NCBI GenBank assembly: GCA_023392075.1
Contig: JAEVZU010000284.1
Span: forward strand, 1-15,159
From: Bacillota bacterium
GTDB taxonomy: Bacteria > Bacillota > Clostridia > Acetivibrionales > DSM-1351
Direction of reading: 5' to 3'
Length of the DNA: 15,159 nucleotides
Under the pieces are notes generated by a model that had not been told where the DNA came from, searched no databases, and saw nothing but the letters and a program-made list of their open reading frames with translations. Numbering within the stretch: position 1 is the first letter of the stretch; the number at the start of each line of letters is the position of its first letter. Below are positions 12,503 through 15,159 of this stretch, one piece after another. The translations under genes were made by a program, and so were the position numbers.

Positions 12503-14044
12503 TTATTTGGCCAGCGTCTTTTGGCTGACTTTGATTATTACGAATTCTGCCGGTTTCACAGGAGCTACACCCACTTCAATTATCAGCTGGCCTGCATCCC
12601 TTACGGCAGGAGGATTGTTTTCCTCGTCTACCTTCACAAAGAACGCCTCTTCAGGTGTAGATCCATATAATGCACCGTCTCTCCATACCCTCGTCAGGAA
12701 AGCTGAAAGATTTCTCTTCACTTTTCCCCACAGTGAGGATTCATTAGGTTCGAAGACTACCCACTGGCTTCCCTGGTCTACTGATTCCTCAATATACATC
12801 ATCAAACGTCTGATGTTTATGTATCTCCATTCCGAATCAGAGGAAAGTGTTCTTGCACCCCAGATACAGATACCTTCAGGCAAGGAGCGGATTACATTTA
12901 TTCCGATAGGATTCAGAAGTTCCTGCTCTCCCTTGGTTATAATTTTTTCTACTCCCACAACAGTGTCAAGATAACCGTCCGTTGTTCCTGCCGGAGCTTT
13001 ATGAACCCCTCTTGAGGAATCAACATAAGCGAAAGTTCCTACTATCGATCCTGATGGCGGAATCAGCTTCTTCTTCCCTGTGAGAGGATCATTGATATAT
13101 ACCCAGGGATAATACAGAGCACCATAAGAACTGTTAAAGGCATTACCGGCATAATCTAATCCCACACCCTCCTTGAAATTCTTGACAGCTTGTGGCGTCA
13201 GTCCATGGGGAGGATCTGCAACAAAGAAACAATCCTTTCTTAATCTGCAATAGTTCAGCATTTCCAGGATGATATTGCGGCTTGAGGCCAGGTCTGCCAC
13301 ATCAGGGGCAGCTAAAATATTAATCTCGTCAATAATATCAAAAGCATGGATTCCAATTTTTTGATTTATTGGGTCAAGGTATTCAACTGAGGATATTCCG
13401 TTTTTTCCTTCCTCCAGGTCTACGAACTCAGTTGTGTTTTGTGGCCTCTTATCACGGTTTTCCAGTATGGTAAGGTCAACAAGCGGGCGTATTTTTATAA
13501 ATGACGAAATATCATTGATCTTCTCCTCACAGTTGAATATAAGCAGATTGTCAAAGACCTCGACTATCTCTCCCTCTTTCTCTTCACCAACATATTCGTC
13601 GTTAAATGAACTGAGCTCGGTATACTTGATAGTCAGTTTGAAACCGGCCGGCTGTCCATTTGACGGTTCTTCGACGGTGAAGGAAAGCCTGTTGCCCCAA
13701 TCTCCTTCGGAACGTGCACTAATTTCCAAAAGATTGACACCGTCAGTATCCTTTACTACTTTAACCGCATTTTTTACATCGGATGAAGCAGCTCTTACCA
13801 CATAGCAGGATGTACCTCCCTCTGCGAAGAAGTTATAAACTGCGTATGCCAGGTAAGCATTTGGTATAAAGCCTCCAAACTCATTTACATACTGGCTCCA
13901 ATTGGTTACCAGTATTGCTTTGCCGATTACACCTCTCTCTGCAAGTCCAATAAAGGCACCTACCGCTGTTCCTACACCGGCTATTGGTTTTACTCCGCTG
14001 GAAACTTCCTCTACATAAACCCCTGGTGATAAATAATTTGGCAT
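12503..14044 (-). CDS. Contractile sheath protein (Afp2/3/4-like)
   Basis: A 513-residue phage tail sheath family protein, the contractile outer cylinder. Seen: the N-terminal handshake segment YLSPGVYVEEV (4-14) and VGAFIGLAERG (28-38); a variable insert domain about 110-235; DCFFVADPPHGL (271-282); Y-x-PWVYINDPLTGKK (311-325); SRGVHKAPAG (344-353); ICIWGARTL (392-400); YINIRRLMMYIEESV (408-422); VFEPNESSLW (430-439); and the C-terminal GVAPVKPAEFVIIKVSQ (492-508). These are the standard conserved blocks. Only one sheath gene is seen here, whereas Afp has three. The ATG at 14044 has GGAGG eight bases upstream. There is no T6SS TssB/TssC split, which supports an eCIS or phage-type sheath. Confidence 0.96.
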   Translation of the reverse strand: MPNYLSPGVYVEEVSSGVKPIAGVGTAVGAFIGLAERGVIGKAILVTNWSQYVNEFGGFIPNAYLAYAVYNFFAEGGTSCYVVRAASSDVKNAVKVVKDTDGVNLLEISARSEGDWGNRLSFTVEEPSNGQPAGFKLTIKYTELSSFNDEYVGEEKEGEIVEVFDNLLIFNCEEKINDISSFIKIRPLVDLTILENRDKRPQNTTEFVDLEEGKNGISSVEYLDPINQKIGIHAFDIIDEINILAAPDVADLASSRNIILEMLNYCRLRKDCFFVADPPHGLTPQAVKNFKEGVGLDYAGNAFNSSYGALYYPWVYINDPLTGKKKLIPPSGSIVGTFAYVDSSRGVHKAPAGTTDGYLDTVVGVEKIITKGEQELLNPIGINVIRSLPEGICIWGARTLSSDSEWRYINIRRLMMYIEESVDQGSQWVVFEPNESSLWGKVKRNLSAFLTRVWRDGALYGSTPEEAFFVKVDEENNPPAVRDAGQLIIEVGVAPVKPAEFVIIKVSQKTLAK

Positions 14045-14070
14045 TTCAAGTCCTCCTTGTTATAACTGAT

Positions 14071-14104
14071 TTTTATGGCCCGTTTTTATTGAGGGCCTAT
14101 AAAA
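14071..14104. other. Stem-loop between the cap gene and the sheath gene
   Basis: GGCCC (14077-14081) pairs with GGGCC (14093-14097), extended by TTTTAT (14071-14076) against TATAAAA (14098-14104) with a bulge. It occupies most of the 61-base gap upstream of the sheath Shine-Dalgarno. On the minus strand the stem is followed by ATAAAAAT rather than a U-run, so it is not a clear terminator. It could separate low-level ATPase/cap mRNA from abundant sheath mRNA by processing (inference). Confidence 0.4.
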
Positions 14105-14105
14105 C

Positions 14106-14678
14106 TTAAATTTTGTGAACATTGAGATCTTTTTCAAGAACTCTTGGTATTGTAATTATCTTTTCGGACGGCAGTCTGACCGGAGAAATCAGATAGGACA
14201 AGCTGAGCTTTGCAGGTTTTCCGGGAAAGACCTCCCAAAGCTGCTTAATATCCTGTAATGACAGATTATTGTAGGAAATTCTGATTTTCTCGTTTCCGCA
14301 AGCCGCCAGATTTCCTTTTAAGTCGTCTCCGCTTAGTACCGCATGTTCATGAAACAATTGAAACAGCTTTCCAAGTATAAGAAGTTCGGTATCCCTGTCT
14401 TTTGCATAAGGTGTCATTAAGTAAAAAAGGTCCAGGTATGCTGGTGGATTATAAAATAAAATGGTGTCTGCCAGTGATTCTTTTTCACTGTTTCTCATAC
14501 TTGGACTCTCCGTAAGATAATATAAACACATTGAGAGGCAGATATTTGACGAATCTATATCACTTGGCGAGCCAAAACTGATATAGCTGTCATCATTCAG
14601 TTCAGGTACGTTTGCCTTGATCAGAGCTTTTAAGCTTGCACTGACATCTCTTATTACCGTGCGTGATTCCACAGGCAT
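14106..14678 (-). CDS. Pvc16/DUF4255-like tail-terminator (cap) protein (Afp16-like)
   Basis: A 190-residue protein whose family caps the distal end of the tube and sheath and sets the end of polymerisation. Seen: an N-terminal helix VIRDVSASLKALIKANVP (8-25); a SFGSPSD segment (34-40); LSMCLYYLTESPSMRN (48-63); YNPPAYLDLFYLMTPYAKDRDTE (about 75-98); LGKLFQLFHEHAVL (102-115); a late LWEVFPGKPAKLSLSYLISPVRL block (about 147-169). The P-x-YLDL-YL-TPY and WE-F-G-P-LS-SYL-SPV patterns are what I know from DUF4255/Pvc16 proteins. It overlaps the ATPase stop by one base (TAATG), the usual Afp15-Afp16 pairing, and that pair is a good marker of eCIS rather than prophage. Confidence 0.9.
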   Translation of the reverse strand: MPVESRTVIRDVSASLKALIKANVPELNDDSYISFGSPSDIDSSNICLSMCLYYLTESPSMRNSEKESLADTILFYNPPAYLDLFYLMTPYAKDRDTELLILGKLFQLFHEHAVLSGDDLKGNLAACGNEKIRISYNNLSLQDIKQLWEVFPGKPAKLSLSYLISPVRLPSEKIITIPRVLEKDLNVHKI

Positions 14679-15159
14679 TATTTCTTCACCTCAATCAGTT
14701 GATAATATGGGGCATAATCCGACATTAAAAATGTCTTGCCCAGCTTTTTGTATTCCCGTTTGGCAGCCAGCATTATATCCTTTATGCCTATACTGCCCGA
14801 TGCATGGGCTGCATAAAAAGCAGCGTTCAATGCAATATTTTTTATATTCCCCCCTGCCAGGACAAATTTTTCTGCCAGGAAGTCATAGTCCAGCTCCCTG
14901 TCTACCGGAGCCGCTGCAGGAAATATACCCTGCCAGATAAGTTTCCTCTGTTCCCTGTCAGGGAAGGGAAAGTTCACATTGAAATGCAGTCTCCGAAGAA
15001 ATGCTTCATCTATGTTTTGATTCAAATTGGTCGCCAGAATTACAATTCCGTCATACTCTTCCATCCTTTGCAGCAGATAACCGATCTCCACATTTGCATA
15101 TCTGTCGTGGGCATCCTTTACCTCCGAACGTTTTCCAAAAAGTGCGTCGGCTTCATCAA
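14678..15159 (-). CDS. AAA+ ATPase (Afp15/Pvc15-like), 5' end beyond the right edge
   Basis: The frame is open to the window edge; 159 C-terminal residues are visible. Seen: the Walker B region DEADALFGKRSEVKDAHDRYA, which begins upstream of the first visible GTG and shows that GTG (15091) is not the start; YLLQRMEEYDGIVILATN with the sensor 1 Asn; DEAFLRRLHF carrying the arginine-finger-type Arg pair; FPFPDREQRKLIW; and GGNIKNIALNAA, the sensor 2 helix. This is the classical AAA+ order of CDC48/FtsH-like single-domain ATPases found in eCIS loci. Walker A lies outside the window. Its proposed roles are assembly or cargo handling; the energy-dependent step is not firmly known. It belongs to the same transcript as the cap gene, whose start overlaps its stop. 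Confidence 0.92.
   Translation of the reverse strand, partial: DEADALFGKRSEVKDAHDRYANVEIGYLLQRMEEYDGIVILATNLNQNIDEAFLRRLHFNVNFPFPDREQRKLIWQGIFPAAAPVDRELDYDFLAEKFVLAGGNIKNIALNAAFYAAHASGSIGIKDIMLAAKREYKKLGKTFLMSDYAPYYQLIEVKK

Noticed and set aside
15089..15091. GTG at 15091 as the start of the ATPase gene
   Set aside because: The frame stays open to the edge and encodes the Walker B region upstream of this codon, so the gene is truncated by the window.

Overview
The window is almost wholly one gene cluster for an extracellular (headless) contractile injection system (eCIS), the family of Afp, PVC and MACs, read on the minus strand from the right edge to the left edge. Tight coupling, strong AGGAGG-type ribosome binding sites and moderately AT-rich coding sequence suggest a Gram-positive anaerobe of the Clostridia. 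That assignment is inference, since no species marker is present. No capsid, portal, terminase or integrase gene is visible. An Afp15-type AAA+ ATPase next to a Pvc16/DUF4255-type cap protein favours an eCIS over a prophage.

Transcription order, right to left: AAA+ ATPase (5' end cut by the edge); Afp16-like cap protein; a single sheath gene; tube protein 1; a 556-base stretch (11530-12037 and its surroundings) holding a strong stem-loop and a MITE-like element; a small tail-assembly protein overlapped in the -1 frame by a 61-codon ORF, absent from ordinary ORF calling, that resembles the eCIS DUF6760 family; a 273-base gap with a hairpin-rich repeat; tube protein 2; a 451-residue orphan; an Afp7-like LysM protein; a gp27-like hub; a separate gp5-like spike; a PAAR-like tip; a gp25-like wedge protein; a 1201-residue gp6/baseplate-J protein; a compact 290-residue gp6 paralogue; a gpI-like tail protein; and the first codons of one more gene.

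How the parts should fit together, from family knowledge: sheath and tube 1 form the contractile shaft, and the cap ends it distally. Tube 2 and the LysM protein join shaft to baseplate. Hub, spike and PAAR tip form the central needle. gp25, the two gp6 paralogues and the gpI-like protein form the wedges. The ATPase and the small proteins probably assist assembly or cargo loading. Tape measure, fibre and cargo/toxin genes are not in the window and probably lie beyond its edges.

The points most worth following up are the small ORF with no canonical start in the -1 frame at the assembly-protein stop, the unrecognised 451-residue protein, hub and spike as two genes, the large/compact gp6 pair, and the clustering of repeats and stem-loops in nearly every gap of the operon.
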